The translations under genes and the position numbers were made by a program. The notes beneath the pieces are model-generated. The model was not told where the DNA came from and ran no database searches. It worked only from the letters and a program-made list of their open reading frames with translations. A DNA stretch of 64,000 bases from Zea mays (lineage: Eukaryota > Streptophyta > Magnoliopsida > Poales > Poaceae). The stretch is taken from positions 172,204,923 to 172,268,922 of the forward strand of contig NC_050097.1 in assembly GCF_902167145.1 (NCBI RefSeq), given 5' to 3'. Of the stretch, positions 47,401 to 59,355 are shown in pieces; position 1 is the stretch's first letter; each line of letters starts with the position of its first letter.

Positions 47401-47647
47401 TAGGGAAGATGTTTCTAATGCTGATGATTTTTTATTACTACACTTTGTGTATGTTTATTACTATAATTTATGTCATACATCTGTTTTAAATTTATTTTAT
47501 AATTGAATGGTATATACTAACTATTTGTGCGGAAATTGTGCAGATGTTCAGGGGGCTTGGTAAGGGGAAAGGGAAGAAAAAGGGTGAAAGCTCCTACAGG
47601 TCCATTCGATCTAGGTCGAGTAGGGAGGCTGATCCTACTGTTGACGT
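47401..47647 (+). other. CACTA intron and start of a second coding block
   Basis: AT-rich DNA, then a splice-acceptor-like TTGTGCAG at about 47536-47543, and a basic open stretch (RGLGKGKGKKKGESSYRSIRSRSSREADPT) that is cut by the Tat LTR at 47648. It could be the first exon of the second CACTA protein. Confidence 0.4.
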
Positions 47648-48778
47648 TGTTGGGGGCCTTCGTTTTCCTAAGGTCCTCAATAACATGAACTAACCATTGG
47701 CCATCAGTATATTTGTCAAGCATTGCAGGAGCTTCAGAATCAGACTACCTTTAGTGTAGAACGATGGAAGAGTATCGAAGGTAGCTTCGTCATAACAACA
47801 ATGGGAAGGTGGTGCAAGGAGAAGGTGTCACCACGAACACCAAAGGCAGAAGACAATGCTATCCCTGTACTGTTTGTAAATCTTGTGTGCAATTCTTAAT
47901 GGCATAAGTGTAATTTCATATGAAGCTATATGATTTCGTATAAATAGATGAACAGTGCCCCGCATAAAGTACTTTTTGGCGGATTGGGCGATCATTGTGT
48001 AATTCTCTCTCGACGACACCTTCATTGTAATTCTCTCTGAAGAACCGAAGGTACAATTGTAAAGTTAATTTACAAAAAGGGAACATGTTATTGATATATT
48101 TTAATCGATTTTTGATGTTTAAATCCTTTTATACTCCTTGTATATTCATTTATTCACGTTGGTAAACCATGATTTATTCACCCAACAATTAACCTTTGTC
48201 TCTGAAGGAATCATCTCGAAGGGATGACTTCTTCGTGACGAAGGTTGTCTATCTTTTTAATATTATGTTGTCTTGTTTTTGGTTGTGTATAGCAATCGAG
48301 AATGAGTGACCAACATTGGCGCCCACCTCCGGTGAACTCTACGACCACCTTCGTCATTGCACCGAAGAAGACAACGGCGCTAGGGGCTGTCCTTGCTCCC
48401 CTGGACACCAATCAAGACGGAGTCCTTCTAAGGGAGGCTCAAAGCCAGAAGAGGAAGGCCACCTGCCCAACTCCATGAGATGAGAGCTAGATCAAGAGAC
48501 CAGCAACCTGGAGGTCATACATCAACAGGTGGAAAAGAGAAGGGAGAAAATGTTTCGGTTAGCTGAGCTGCAAAAAAAGATTGACGAAGAAGCCGAGGAG
48601 ATGCGACATATCGCATAGGATACTGAGCAAGCACATAGACATAGACCACAACAAAGAGACATTCGCCAGGATGGCCCCAACCACGATGATGTGTGGTATG
48701 ATGATTTTCATCATGACAACATTGCTTTTGATGAAGCTTCTCCTCTAGCTACAGAGCTGCAGGCTGTCCCATGGCCAC
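47648..48778 (+). mobile_element. Tat-lineage element, 5' LTR and gag start, interrupted by copia A
   Basis: LTR 47648-48315 (668 bp; TGTTGGGGGCC...CCAACA) is related to the LTRs at 23404 and 28752. The primer site TTGGCGCCCACCTCCGGTG follows at 48316. The rest to 48778 is a gag N terminus with stops (near 48478 and 48617), parallel to 24138-24560, ending in ATELQAVPWPL where copia A inserted. Confidence 0.85.
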
Positions 48779-49953
48779 TGAAAGGGAAATAGGCTCACAC
48801 CTTTTCCTAAATGATTTTGGTGGTTGAATTGCCCAACACAAACAATTGGACTAACTAGTTTGCTCTAAGTTATAAGTTCTACAGGTGCCAAAGGTTCAAC
48901 ACAAACCAATAAAAAGTCCAAGAAAGGGTTCAAATAAAAAGAGCAAAAGACAACTGAAGGCTGCCCTGGTCTGGCGCACCGGACAGTGTCCGGTGCACCA
49001 TGGAGAATCACTCTGAACTGCTCAGCTTCAGGAATTCGGGGAGCCCCTCCGCTATAATTCACCAGACTGTTCGGTGTGCCAGTGGAGTAACGGCTATCTG
49101 CGCCAACGGTCGTCTGCAAAAGCTACAGGAACAGTGAATAGTGCACGACTACGCGCGCAGAGTCAGAGCAGTCGCCAGAAGGCGCACCGGACAGTGAACA
49201 GTGACTGTCCGGTGCACCACCGGATTGTCCAGTGGTCCCACATGTCAGAGCTCTAACGGTCAGAACCCAACGGCTTGTAAACGTGGCTAGCGCACAGGAT
49301 AGTGTCCGGTGGCGCACCGGACTCTCTGGTGCGCCATACGACAGAAGCCCTCACCAACGGCCATTTTGGTGTTTGAGGCTATAAATACCCCCCAACCACC
49401 ACACTTCAATGCATCCAAGTCTTCAGCCATCAAACCTCATACAAGAGCTCTAGACTTCATTCCAAGACACAAACAAAGAGATCAAATCCTCTCCCAAGTC
49501 CGGAATCACTCCAAACAAATTAGTGACTAAAGAGAGAGACTTTTGTGTTCTTTTGAGCTCTTGCGCTTGGATCGCTTTTCTTCTTCTTCTATTCTTGTTT
49601 CCAACTCACTTGTAATCAAAGCAAGAGACACCAAGTTGTTGTGGTCCTTGTAGTGGACTAAGTGTCCCATTTGATTGAAGAGAAAGGCTCACTCGGTCTA
49701 AGTGACCGTTTGAGAGAGGGAAAGGGTTGAAAGAGACCCGGTCTTTGTGACCACCTCAACGGGGAGTAGGTTTGTAAGAACCGAACCTCGGTAAAACAAA
49801 TCACCGTGCTCATACGCTCTTATTTGCTTGTGATTTGTTTTCGCCCTCACTTTTGGACTCGATTATACTTCTAACGCTAACCCTGGCTTGTAGTTGTGCT
49901 TAAACTTTATAAATTTCAGATTTGCCTATTCACCCCCCTCTAGGCGACTTTTA
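48779..49953 (+). repeat. 5' LTR of copia A
   Basis: 1175 bp, TGAAAGGGAAATAGG ... CCCCCCTCTAGGCGACTTTTA (the final CA is mutated to TA). TATAAATA near 49380 is the promoter. It is rich in CACCGGACAGTG/CACTGTCCGGTG motifs (48975-49330). Confidence 0.9.
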
Positions 49954-49955
49954 AT

Positions 49956-49967
49956 TGGTATCGGAGC
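49956..49967 (+). other. Primer binding site of copia A
   Basis: TGGTATCGGAGC just after the LTR, the initiator-Met-tRNA type with one change. Confidence 0.8.
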
Positions 49968-50002
49968 ACAGTACTTCATTAAGAGCCTAATCGCTCGAAG
50001 TG

Positions 50003-50220
50003 ATGTCGGGAGCTCACGCCAAGAAGGAGATGGTGACCGGCGAGAAGCCCGCCACAAGCCACGGGAAGGCTCCATCGGGAGAGTCCGGCAACAAGAAGAG
50101 GGAGGAGTCACCTCCCCGCGTCAAGTCGCACCGGAGTGGCGAAAAGAAGAAAATGAAGAAAGTGGTCTACTACGAGACCGATTCTTCGTCGCCCTCCACC
50201 TCTGGCTCCGACACGCCTTC
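50003..50220 (+). pseudogene. Gag N terminus of copia A, cut by copia B
   Basis: ATG at 50003 opens a Lys-rich start with YYETDSSSPSTSGSD, matching the copia B gag start at 51433. It ends at the target duplication CCTTC (50216-50220) and continues at 59356. Confidence 0.85.
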
Positions 50221-51384
50221 TGAAAGGGAATTAGGCTTACACCTTTTTCCTAATTGATTTTGGTGGTTGAATTGCCCAACACAAATAATTGGACTAACTA
50301 GTTTCCTCTAGATTATGAGTTCTACAGGTGCCAAAGGTTCACAACAAACCAATAAAAAGACCGAAAAAGGATTCAAATATAGAGAGCAAAAGTCAGCCGA
50401 AGTGTGCCCTGGTCTGGCGCACCGGACTATCCTGTGTGCCACCGGACAGTGTCCGGTGCACCAGGGACTCCAACTCCGAACTACTCACCTTCGGGGATTC
50501 TGGAGGCCGCTCCACTATAATTCACCGAACTGTCCGGTGTGCCAGCGGAGCAACGACTACTTCAGCGCCAACGGTCACCTGCAACTGCATTCAATGCGCT
50601 ACAATGCGCGCAGAAGTTTGGCACGCGCCAGAAGGCGCACCGGACAGTCTATAGGACATGTCCGGTGCACCACCGGACTGTCCGGTGGCCCAGAAGACAG
50701 ATGCTCCAACGGTCAGAATCCAACGGCTGGGTGACGTGGCAGGTGCACCGGACTGTCCGGTGCGCCATGCGATAGCAGCCTTCACCAAACGGCTAGTTTG
50801 GTGGTTGGGGGCTATAAATACCCCCAAGCACCCACCATTCGTTGCATCCAAATTTTCTGACTTCCCACACCTTACAAGAGCTACAGCATTCAATACAAGA
50901 CACACCAAAGAGATCAAATCCTCTCCCAAGTCCAAAGATCATTCCCAATCAATTAGTGACTAGTGAGAGAGTGACTTGTGTTCATTTGAGCTCTTGCGCT
51001 TGAATTGCTTCTTTTTCTCATTCTTTCTTGTGATCAACTCAATTGTAACCGAGGCAAGAGACACCAATTGTGCGGTGGTCCTTGCGGGGACTTAGTGTCC
51101 CGTTTGATTGAGAATAGAAGCTCATTCGGTCTAAGTGACCGTTTGAGAGAGGGAAAGGGTTGAAAGAGACCCGGTCTTTGTGACCACCTCAACGGGGAGT
51201 AGGTTTGCAAGAACCGAACCTTGGTAAAACAAATCATCGTGTCTCACTCTTTATTTGCCTGCGATTTGTTTTTCACCCTCTCTCTCGGACTCGTTCATAT
51301 TTCTAACGCTAACCCGACTTGTAGTTGTGCTTAAGTTTATAAATTTCAGATTCGCCCTATTCACCCCCCTCTAGGCGACTTTCA
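50221..51384 (+). repeat. 5' LTR of copia B
   Basis: TGAAAGGGAATTAGG ... CTCTAGGCGACTTTCA; TATAAATA at 50813-50820. Palindromic GGACAGTGTCC motifs at 50440-50700. Confidence 0.93.
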
Positions 51385-51386
51385 AT

Positions 51387-51398
51387 TGGTATCAAAGC
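51387..51398 (+). other. Primer binding site of copia B
   Basis: TGGTATCAAAGC, two bases after the LTR, initiator-Met-tRNA type. Confidence 0.85.
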
Positions 51399-51432
51399 CC
51401 GGTGCTTCATTAGAGCTTAACCGCTCGAAGTG

Positions 51433-54067
51433 ATGTCGGTAGATCACGCCAAGAAGATGGTGATCGGCGGAGAGAAGACCGCTACAAGCCACGGGAAGGC
51501 TACATCGAGGGAGTCCGCCAACAACAAGAAGGATGGATCCCCTTCACGCATTCGATCGCACAAGAGTGGCGAGAAGAAGAAGAAAATGAAGAAGGTGGTC
51601 TACTACGAGACCGACTCTTCATCGCCCTCTACATCCGGATCCGACGCCGCGTCCGTCACTTCTAAGCGCCAAGAGCGCAAGAAGTATAGTAAGATCCCCC
51701 TACGCTATCCTCGCATTCCTAAGCATACTCCACTACTTTCCGTCCCATTAGGCAAACCACCAACGTTTGACGGTGAAGATTATTCTAGGTGGAGTGATAT
51801 GATGATATATCACCTAACCTCACTCCACAAAAGCATATGGGATGTTGTTGAGTTTGGTGTACAGGTACCATCCATAGGGGATGAAGATTATGATGAGGAC
51901 GAGGTGGCCCAAATCGTGCACTTCAACTCCCAAGCCACCACTATACTCCTCACCTCTCTAAGTCGAGAGGAGTATAACAAGGTGCAAGGATTGAAGAGCG
52001 CCAATGAGATTTGGGATGTACTCAAAACCGCGCACGAAGGATACGAGGTGACAAAAATCACCAAGCGGGAGACGATCGAGGGGGAGCTCGGTCGCTTTAG
52101 GCTTCATCAAGGGGAGGAGCCACAAGAGATGTACAACCGGCTCAAGACTTTGGTAAACCAAGTGCGCAACCTCGGGAGCACCAAATGGGATGACCATGAA
52201 ATGGTCAAGGTTATTCTTAGATCACTCATTTTTCTTAATCCTACGCAAGTTCAATTAATACGTGGTGATCCTAGATACACACTAATGTCTCCCGAGGAAG
52301 TAATAGGAAAATTTGTGAGCTTTGAGTTGATGATCAAAGGCTCAAAGAAAATCATCGAGCAAGATGTCTCCTCCACGCCCGAAGCACAACCGGTCGCATT
52401 CAAGGCAACGGAGGAAAAGAAGGAAGAGTCTACATCAAGTAGACTCCCCATTGACGCCTCCAAGCTCGACAATGAGGAGATGGCGCTCATCATCAAGAGT
52501 TTCCGCCAAATCCTAAAGCAAAGGAGGGGGAAGGACTACAAATCCCGCTCCAAGAAAGTGTGCTACAAGTGTGGTAAGCCCGGTCACTTTATTACAAAAT
52601 GTCCATTATCAAGTGACAGTGACAGGGATAACGACAAGAAGGGCAAGAGGAGAGAAAAGAAGAGGTACCACAAGAAGAGGGGGCGGCGATGCCCATGTGT
52701 GCCGCGAGTGGGACTCCGATGAGAGCTCCACCGACTCCTTCTCCGACGAGGACGCCGCCAACATCGCCGTCACCAAAGGACTCCTCTTCCCCAACGTCGG
52801 CCACAAGTGCCTCATGGCAAAGGACGGCAAAAGGAAGAAGGTAAAATCAAAATCCTCCACTAAATATGCAACCTCTAGTGATGAGGATAATTCTAGTGAT
52901 GAGGAGGATAATTTGCGCACCCTTTTTGCCAACCTAAACATGCAACAAAAAGAGAAGTTAAATGAATTAATTAGTGCTATTCATGAGAAGGATGAACTCT
53001 TGGACACCCAAGAGGACTTCCTAATTAAGGAAAACAAGAAGCATGTTAAGGTTAAAAATGCTTACGCTCTAGAAGTAGAAAAATGTGAAAAACTATCTAG
53101 TGAGCTAAGCACTTGCCATGATATTATTGCCAACCTTAGAAATGAGAATGCTTAAATAATTGCTAAAGTTGATTCAAATGTATGTGATGATTCAATTTCC
53201 AATCTTAGAGATAATAATGTTAGTTTACTTGCTAAGATTGAAGAATTGAATGTCTCTCTTGCTAGCCTTAGAAACGAGAATGAAAAATTAATTGCTAAGG
53301 CTAAGGACTTAGATGTTTGCAATGTTACCATTTCCAATCTTAGAAGTGAAAATGACATTTTACATGCTAAGATTGTTGAACTAAAATCTTGCAAACCCTC
53401 TACATCTACCGTTGAGCATGTTTCCATTTGCACTAGATGTAGAGACATTAATGTTGATGCTATTCATGATCACCTAGCTTTAATTAAGAAACAAAATGAT
53501 CACATAGCTCAACTTAATGCCAAAATTAATGAGCATGACTTAGAAAATGAAAAATTTAAATTTGCTAGAAGCATGCTTTATAGTGGGAGACGCCCTGGCA
53601 TCAAGGATGGCATTGGCTTCCAAAAGGGAGACAATGTCAAACTTAATGCCCCTCCTAAAAGATTGTCAAACTTTGTTAAGGGCAAGGCTCCCATGCCTCA
53701 GGATAACGATGGTTACATTTTGTACCCTGTCGGTTATCCCGAGCACAAAATTAGGAGAATTCACTCTAGGAAGTCTCACTCTAGCCCTAATCATGCTTTT
53801 ATGTATAAGGGTGAGACATCTAGCTCTAGGCAATCAACCCGTGCAAAATTGCCTAAGAAGAAAACTCCTAATGCATCAAATGATTCTAACATTTCATTTA
53901 AGACTTTTGATGCATCTTATATTTTAACTAACAAATCCGGCAAGGTAGTTGCCAAATATGTTGGGGGCAAACACAAGGGGTCAAAGACTTGTGTTTGGGT
54001 ACCCAAAGTTCTTGTATCTAATGTCAAAGGACCCAAAACTGTTTGGGTACCTAAAATCAAGAACTAA
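51433..54067 (+). pseudogene. Gag of copia B, one frameshift and one stop
   Basis: ATG at 51433. A Lys/Ser-rich N terminus, the copia gag domain (about 51760-52330), a CCHC knuckle (CYKCGKPGHFITKC, near 52561-52602), then an acidic/coiled-coil C-terminal extension. An extra G in the run near 52680 shifts the frame (copia A shows the unshifted version at 60378). A TAA at 53153-53155 interrupts the coiled coil, where copia A has a Lys codon. The tail with repeated VWVPK motifs ends at the normal gag stop 54065-54067. The long coiled-coil gag extension is typical of SIRE/Maximus elements. Confidence 0.88.
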
Positions 54068-54080
54068 ATTTGTTTTGTAG

Positions 54081-55589
54081 GTTTATGCATCCGGGGGCTC
54101 AAGTTGGATCATCGATAGCGGGTGCACAAACCATATGACGGGGGAGAAGAAGATGTTCTCCTCCTACGAGAAAAACCAAGATCCCCAACGAGCTATCACA
54201 TTCGGGGATGGAAATCAAGGGTTGGTCAAAGGCTTGGGTAAAATTGCTATATCACCTGACCACTCTATTTCCAATGTTTTTCTTGTAGATTCTTTAGATT
54301 ACAACTTGCTTTCAGTTTCGCAATTATGTAAAATGGGTTACAACTGTCTTTTTACGGATATAGGTGTTACTGTCTTTAGAAGAAGTGATGATTCAGTAGC
54401 ATTTAAGGGAGTGTTAGAGGGTCAGCTATACTTAGTAGATTTTGATAGAGCTGAACTCGACACTTGCTTAATTGCTAAGACTAACATGGGCTGGCTCTGG
54501 CCTCGCCGACTAGCACATGTTGGAATGAAGAACCTTCACAAGCTTCTAAAGGGAGAACACATTTTGGGACTAACAAATGTTCATTTTGAGAAAGACAGGG
54601 TTTGTAGCGCATGTCAGGCAGGGAAGCAAGTTGGTGTTCATCATCCACACAAGAACATCATGACGACTGACAGGCCACTCGAACTCCTACACATGGACCT
54701 ATTCGGCTCGATAGCTTACATAAGCATCGGCGGGAGTAAGTACTGTCTAGTTATTGTGGATGATTATTCTCGCTTCACTTGGGTGTTCTTTTTGCAGGAA
54801 AAATCTCATACCCAAGAAACCTTAAAGGGATTCTTGAGACGAGCTCAAAACGAGTTTGGCTTAAGGATCAAGAAAATTAGAAGCGACAACGGGACGGAGT
54901 TCAAGAACTCTCAAATTGAAGGCTTTCTTGAGGAGGAGGGCATCAAGCATGAGTTCTCTTCTCCCTACACGCCACAACAAAATGGTGTAGTGGAGAGGAA
55001 GAATAGAACTTTATTGGACATGGCAAGAACCATGCTTGATGAGTACAAGACTTCGGATCGGTTTTGGGCCGAGGCGGTCAACACCGCCTGCTACGCCATC
55101 AACCGGTTGTATCTACACCGAATCCTCAAGAAGACATCATACGAACTCCTAACCGGTAAAAAGCCCAATGTTTCATATTTTAGAGTCTTTGGTAGCAAAT
55201 GTTTTATTCTTGTTAAAAGAGGTAGAAAATCCAAATTTGCTCCTAAGGCTGTAGAAGGCTTTTTACTAGGATATGATTCAAACACAAGGGCATATAGAGT
55301 CTTTAACAAGTCTTCTGGACTAGTTGAAGTTTCTTGTGACATTGTGTTTGATGAGACTAACGGCTCTCAAGTAGAGCAAGTTGATCTTGATGAGCTAGAT
55401 GATGAAGAGGCTCCGTGCGTCGTGCTAAGGAACATGTCCATTGGGGATGTGTGTCCTAAGGAATCCGAAGAGCCTCCAAATGCACAAGATCAACCATCTT
55501 CCTCCATGCAAGCATCTCCACCAACTCAAAATGAGGATGAGGCTCAAGATAATGAAGGAGAAGATCAAGAGGATGAGCCACCTCAATAG
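54081..55589 (+). pseudogene. Protease and integrase of copia B
   Basis: Pol begins in the +1 frame relative to gag, right after a TAG at 54078-54080. Protease motif WIIDSGCTNHMTG (near 54108). Integrase: zinc finger with the first His changed to Pro (WLWPRRLAHVG; copia A has His), core with VDDYSRF, IRSDNGTEF and YTPQQNGVVERKN, so the D,D-35-E triad is present. An acidic linker follows and the frame ends at a TAG (55587-55589) where copia A has a Glu codon. Confidence 0.88.
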
Positions 55590-57321
55590 GAGAGCAATGA
55601 TCAAGTGGGAGATGTCCATGATCAAGATGAGGAAGATGAACAAGTTCCAAGGCCGCCACACCCAAGAGTCCACCAAGCAATTCAACGAGATCGCCCCGTG
55701 AACACCATCCTCAGCGATATTCAAAAGGGGATAACTACTCGATCTCGTGTTGCTCATTTTTGTGAACATTACTCTTTTGTTTCCTCTATTGAGCCACACA
55801 AGGTAGAGGAAGCACTTCAAGATTCGGATTAGGTGGTGGCGATGCAAGAGGAGCTCAACAACTTCACGAGGAACGAGGTATGGCATTTAGTTCCATGTCC
55901 TAACCAAAATGTTGTAGGAACCAAGTGGGTCTTCCGCAAAAAACAAGATGAGCATGGTGTGGTGACAAGGAACAAAGCCCGACTTGTGGCCAAGGGATAT
56001 TCACAAGTCGAAGGTTTGGATTTTGGTGAAACCTATGCACCCGTAGCTAGGCTTGAGTCAATTCGCATTTTACTTGCCTATGCTACTTACCATGGCTTTA
56101 AGCTTTACCAAATGGACGTGAAAAGTGCCTTCCTCATTGGACCAATCAAGGAAGAGGTCTATGTTGAGCAACCTCCCAGCTTTGAAGATAGTGAGTATCC
56201 TAACCATGTATATAAACTCTCTAAGGTGCTTTATGGGCTCAAGCAAGCCCCAAGAGCATGGTATGAATGCCTAAGAGATTTCCTTATCACTAATGGCTTC
56301 AAAGTTGGAAAGGCCGATCCTACACTCTTTACTAAAACACTTGAAAATGATTTGTTTGTATGCCAAATTTATGTTGATGATATCATATTTGGGTCTACTA
56401 ACGAATCTACATGTGAAGAGTTTAGTAGGATCATGACACAAGAATTCGATGTCTATGATGGGGGAGTTGAAGTACTTCTTGGGATTTCAAGTGAAACAAC
56501 TCCACGAGGGCACCTTCATTAGCCAAACGAAGTATATTCAAGACATTCTAAACAAATTTGGGATGAAGGATGCCAAGCCCATCAAGACACCCATGGGAAC
56601 CAATGGGCATCTCGACCTCGACACGGGAGGTAAATCCGTAGATCAAAAGGTATACCGGTCAATGATAGGTTCTTTACTCTATTTATGTGCTTGACGACCA
56701 GATATAATGCTTTCGGTATGCATGCGTGCAAGATTCCAAGCCGATCCTAAGGAAGCTCACCTTAGGGACATAAAACGAATCTTGAGATATTTAGTTTATA
56801 CTCCTAAGTTTGGGCTTTGGTACCCTAGGGGATCCACATTTGATTTAATTGGTTATTCGGATGCCGATTGGGCGGGGTGTAAAATTAATAGAAAGAGCAC
56901 ATCGGGGACTTGCCAGTTCTTGGGAAGATCTCCGGTGTCTTGGGCTTCAAAGAAGCAAAATTCTGTAGCTCTTTTTACTGCCGAAGCCGAGTATATTGCC
57001 GCAGGTCATTGTTGCGCGCAATTACTTTGGATGAGGCAAACCCTTAGGGACTATGGTTACAAATTAACCAAAGTTCCTCTTCTATGTGATAATGAGAGTG
57101 CAATCCGCATGGCGGATAATCCCGTTGAGCATAGCCGCACTAAACACATAGCCATTCGGTATCATTTTCTAAGGGATCACCAACAAAAGGGGGATATCGA
57201 GATTGCATATATTAACACCAAAGAACAATTAGCCGATATCTTTACCAAACCACTAGATGAACAAACATTTAACAAACTTAGGCTTGAGCTAAATATTCTT
57301 GATTCTCGGAATTTCTTTTGA
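55590..57321 (+). pseudogene. Reverse transcriptase and RNase H of copia B
   Basis: After a linker in shifted frames and a TAG at 55830-55832 (Trp expected), RT reads from 55833: [20 protein letters not shown], the [12 protein letters not shown] block, the MDVKSAFL block, [13 protein letters not shown], and YVDD at 56370-56381. A frameshift near 56460 moves to another frame ([15 protein letters not shown]). A TGA at 56693-56695 replaces a sense codon. RNase H (YSDADWAGC..., ...AEAEYIAAG, ADIFTKPLD) runs open to the stop at 57321. Confidence 0.9.
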
Positions 57322-58128
57322 TGTTTTGCACACATAGCTCATTAATATACCTTTGATCATATCTCTTTTATATGCTATGACTAATGTGTTTTCAAGTGTA
57401 TTTCAAACCAAGTCATAGATTGAAAGGGAATTGGAGTCTTCGGCGAAGACAAAGGCTTCCAATCCACTCCATCAAATTACTCATCCTTCGCCGTCGCTCC
57501 GAACCGCTCTCCAACTTTGGTATAATCTTCACTCTTATGTTATTTTCCATTGGGAGAGAAAGAAAAAGGGCTTATATTTCACTCAAGTATCCGTTTTTGG
57601 CGATTCATGCCAAAGGGGGAGAATGTATTAGCCCAAAGCAAAAGGACCGCACCACCACCAATTTTCAAAAATTTGAGTTAAGAAAAGATTTTTCAATTGG
57701 TGATTTTTGAATCGGTATCTTATTTTTGATAGAATTTCAAATTGGTACAACCTCTTCAAAACTAATATCTAAAACCCTCTTGAACACTAAGAGGAGGATT
57801 TGATTGAGGGGGAGTTTTGTTTAGTCAAAGGAAAAAGCATTTGAAACAGGGGGAGAAAATTTCAAATCTTGAAAATGCTTCTTAAAATCTTATTTATTTA
57901 CCTTTGACTATTTGCAAAAGGACTTTGAAAAGTATTTACAAAAGAATTTGCAAAAACAAAACATGTGATGCAAGTGTGGTCCAAAATGTTAAAAATAAAG
58001 AAACAATCCATGCATATCTTATGAGAATTTATTGGTTCAATTCTAAATAACATTTGCACTTACATTATGCAAACTAGTTCAATTATGCACTTCTATATTT
58101 GCTTTGGTTTGTGTTGGCATCAATCACC
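57322..58128 (+). other. Copia B region between pol and 3' LTR
   Basis: About 0.8 kb, AT-rich, with only short frames. SIRE-lineage relatives may have an env-like ORF in this place; none is visible. Several GGGGGAG purine runs (near 57615, 57808, 57850) precede the true polypurine tract. Confidence 0.7.
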
Positions 58129-58142
58129 AAAAAGGGGGACAT
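58129..58142 (+). other. Polypurine tract of copia B
   Basis: AAAAAGGGGGACAT lies directly before the 3' LTR start TGAAAGGG. Confidence 0.8.
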
Positions 58143-59350
58143 TGAAAGGGAATTAGGCTTACACCATTTTCCTAATTGATTTTGGTGGTTGAATTGCCCA
58201 ACACAAATAATTGGACTAACTAGTTTGCTCTAGATTATGAGTTCTACAGGTGCCAAAGGTTCACAACAAACCAATAAAAAGACCGAAAAAGGATTCAAAT
58301 ATAGAGAGCAAAAGTCAGCCGAAGTGTGCCCTAGTCTGGCGCACTGGATTGTCCGGTGTGCCACCTGACAGTGTTCGGTGCACCAGGGACTCCAACTCCG
58401 AACTACTCACCTTCGGGAATTCTGGAGGCCGCTTCGCTATAATTCACCGGACTGTCCGGTGTAGCACCGGACAGTGTCCGGTGGCGCACCGGACTGTCCG
58501 CTGTGCCAGCGGAGCAACGGCTACTTCAGCGCCAACGGTCACCTGCAACTGCATTCAATGCGCTACAGTGCGCGCAGAAGTCAGGCACGCGCCAGAAGGC
58601 GCACCGGACAGTCTACAGGACCTGTCCGGTGCACCACCGGACTGTCCGGTGGCCCAGAAGACAGATGCTCCAACGGTCAGAATCCAACGGCTGGGTGACG
58701 TGGCAGGCGCACCGGACAGTGTCAGGTGGCGCCATGCGATAGCAGCCTTCACCAAACGGCTAGTTTGGTGGTTGGGGCTATAAATACCCCCAACCACCCA
58801 CCATTCATTGCATCCAAGTTTTCTGACTTCCCACACCTTACAAGAGCTATAGCATTAAATACAAGACACACCAAAGAGATCAAATCCTCTCCCAAGTCCA
58901 AAGATCATTCCCAATCAATTAGTGACTAATGAGAGAGTGACTTGTGTTCATTTGAGCTCTTGCGCTTGGATTGCTTCTTTTTCTCATTCTTTCTTGTGAT
59001 CAACTCACTTGTAACCGAGGCAAGAGACACCAATTGTGTGGTGGTCCTTGCGGGGACTTAGTGTCCCATTTGATTGAGAAGAGAAGCTCATTCGGTCTAA
59101 GTGACCGTTTGAGAGAGGGAAAGGGTTGAAAGAGACCCGGTCTTTGTGACCACCTCAACGGGGAGTAGGTTTGCAAGAACCGAACCTCGGTAAAACAAAT
59201 CATCGTGTCTCACTCTTTATTTGCCCGCGATTTGTTTTTCACCCTCTCTCTCTGACTCGTTCATATTTCTAACGCTAACCCGGCTTGTAGTTGTGCTTAA
59301 GTTTATAAATTTCAGATTCGCCCTATTCACCCCCCTCTAGGCGACTTTCA
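58143..59350 (+). repeat. 3' LTR of copia B
   Basis: 1208 bp with TATAAATA at 58779-58786, ends ...GGCGACTTTCA, followed by the duplicated CCTTC. Relative to the 5' LTR it has scattered substitutions and an insertion of about 44 bp near 58465-58508. Confidence 0.93.
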
Positions 59351-59355
59351 CCTTC

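Larger units (their letters stand above)
40814..47647 (+). mobile_element. CACTA (En/Spm-type) DNA transposon, 5' part, decayed
   Basis: Begins CACTATAGAAAAACTAG at 40814, followed by subterminal repeats of the type ACGTCGGTTTTATGTGACCAACGTA in both orientations up to about 40990. Transposase remnants follow at 42085-43730 and 45612-47400. The CACTA sequence is interrupted by a solo LTR (43735-45611) and cut at 47648 by a Tat LTR. The 3' end is not in the window. Confidence 0.8.
50221..59350 (+). mobile_element. Copia element B, complete, inside gag of copia A
   Basis: LTRs 50221-51384 (1164 bp) and 58143-59350 (1208 bp) with a perfect 5-bp target duplication CCTTC (50216-50220, 59351-59355). 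Inside: primer site, gag, protease, integrase, RT, RNase H, polypurine tract. The 3' LTR carries an extra piece of about 44 bp made of CACCGGACAGTGTCCGGTG-type motifs near 58465. Several stops and frameshifts make it defective. A SIRE-type env-like ORF is not evident in 57322-58142. Confidence 0.95.

Noticed and set aside
53246..54067. A separate coiled-coil gene
   Set aside because: It is the gag extension of copia B after an internal stop; copia A shows it joined to gag.
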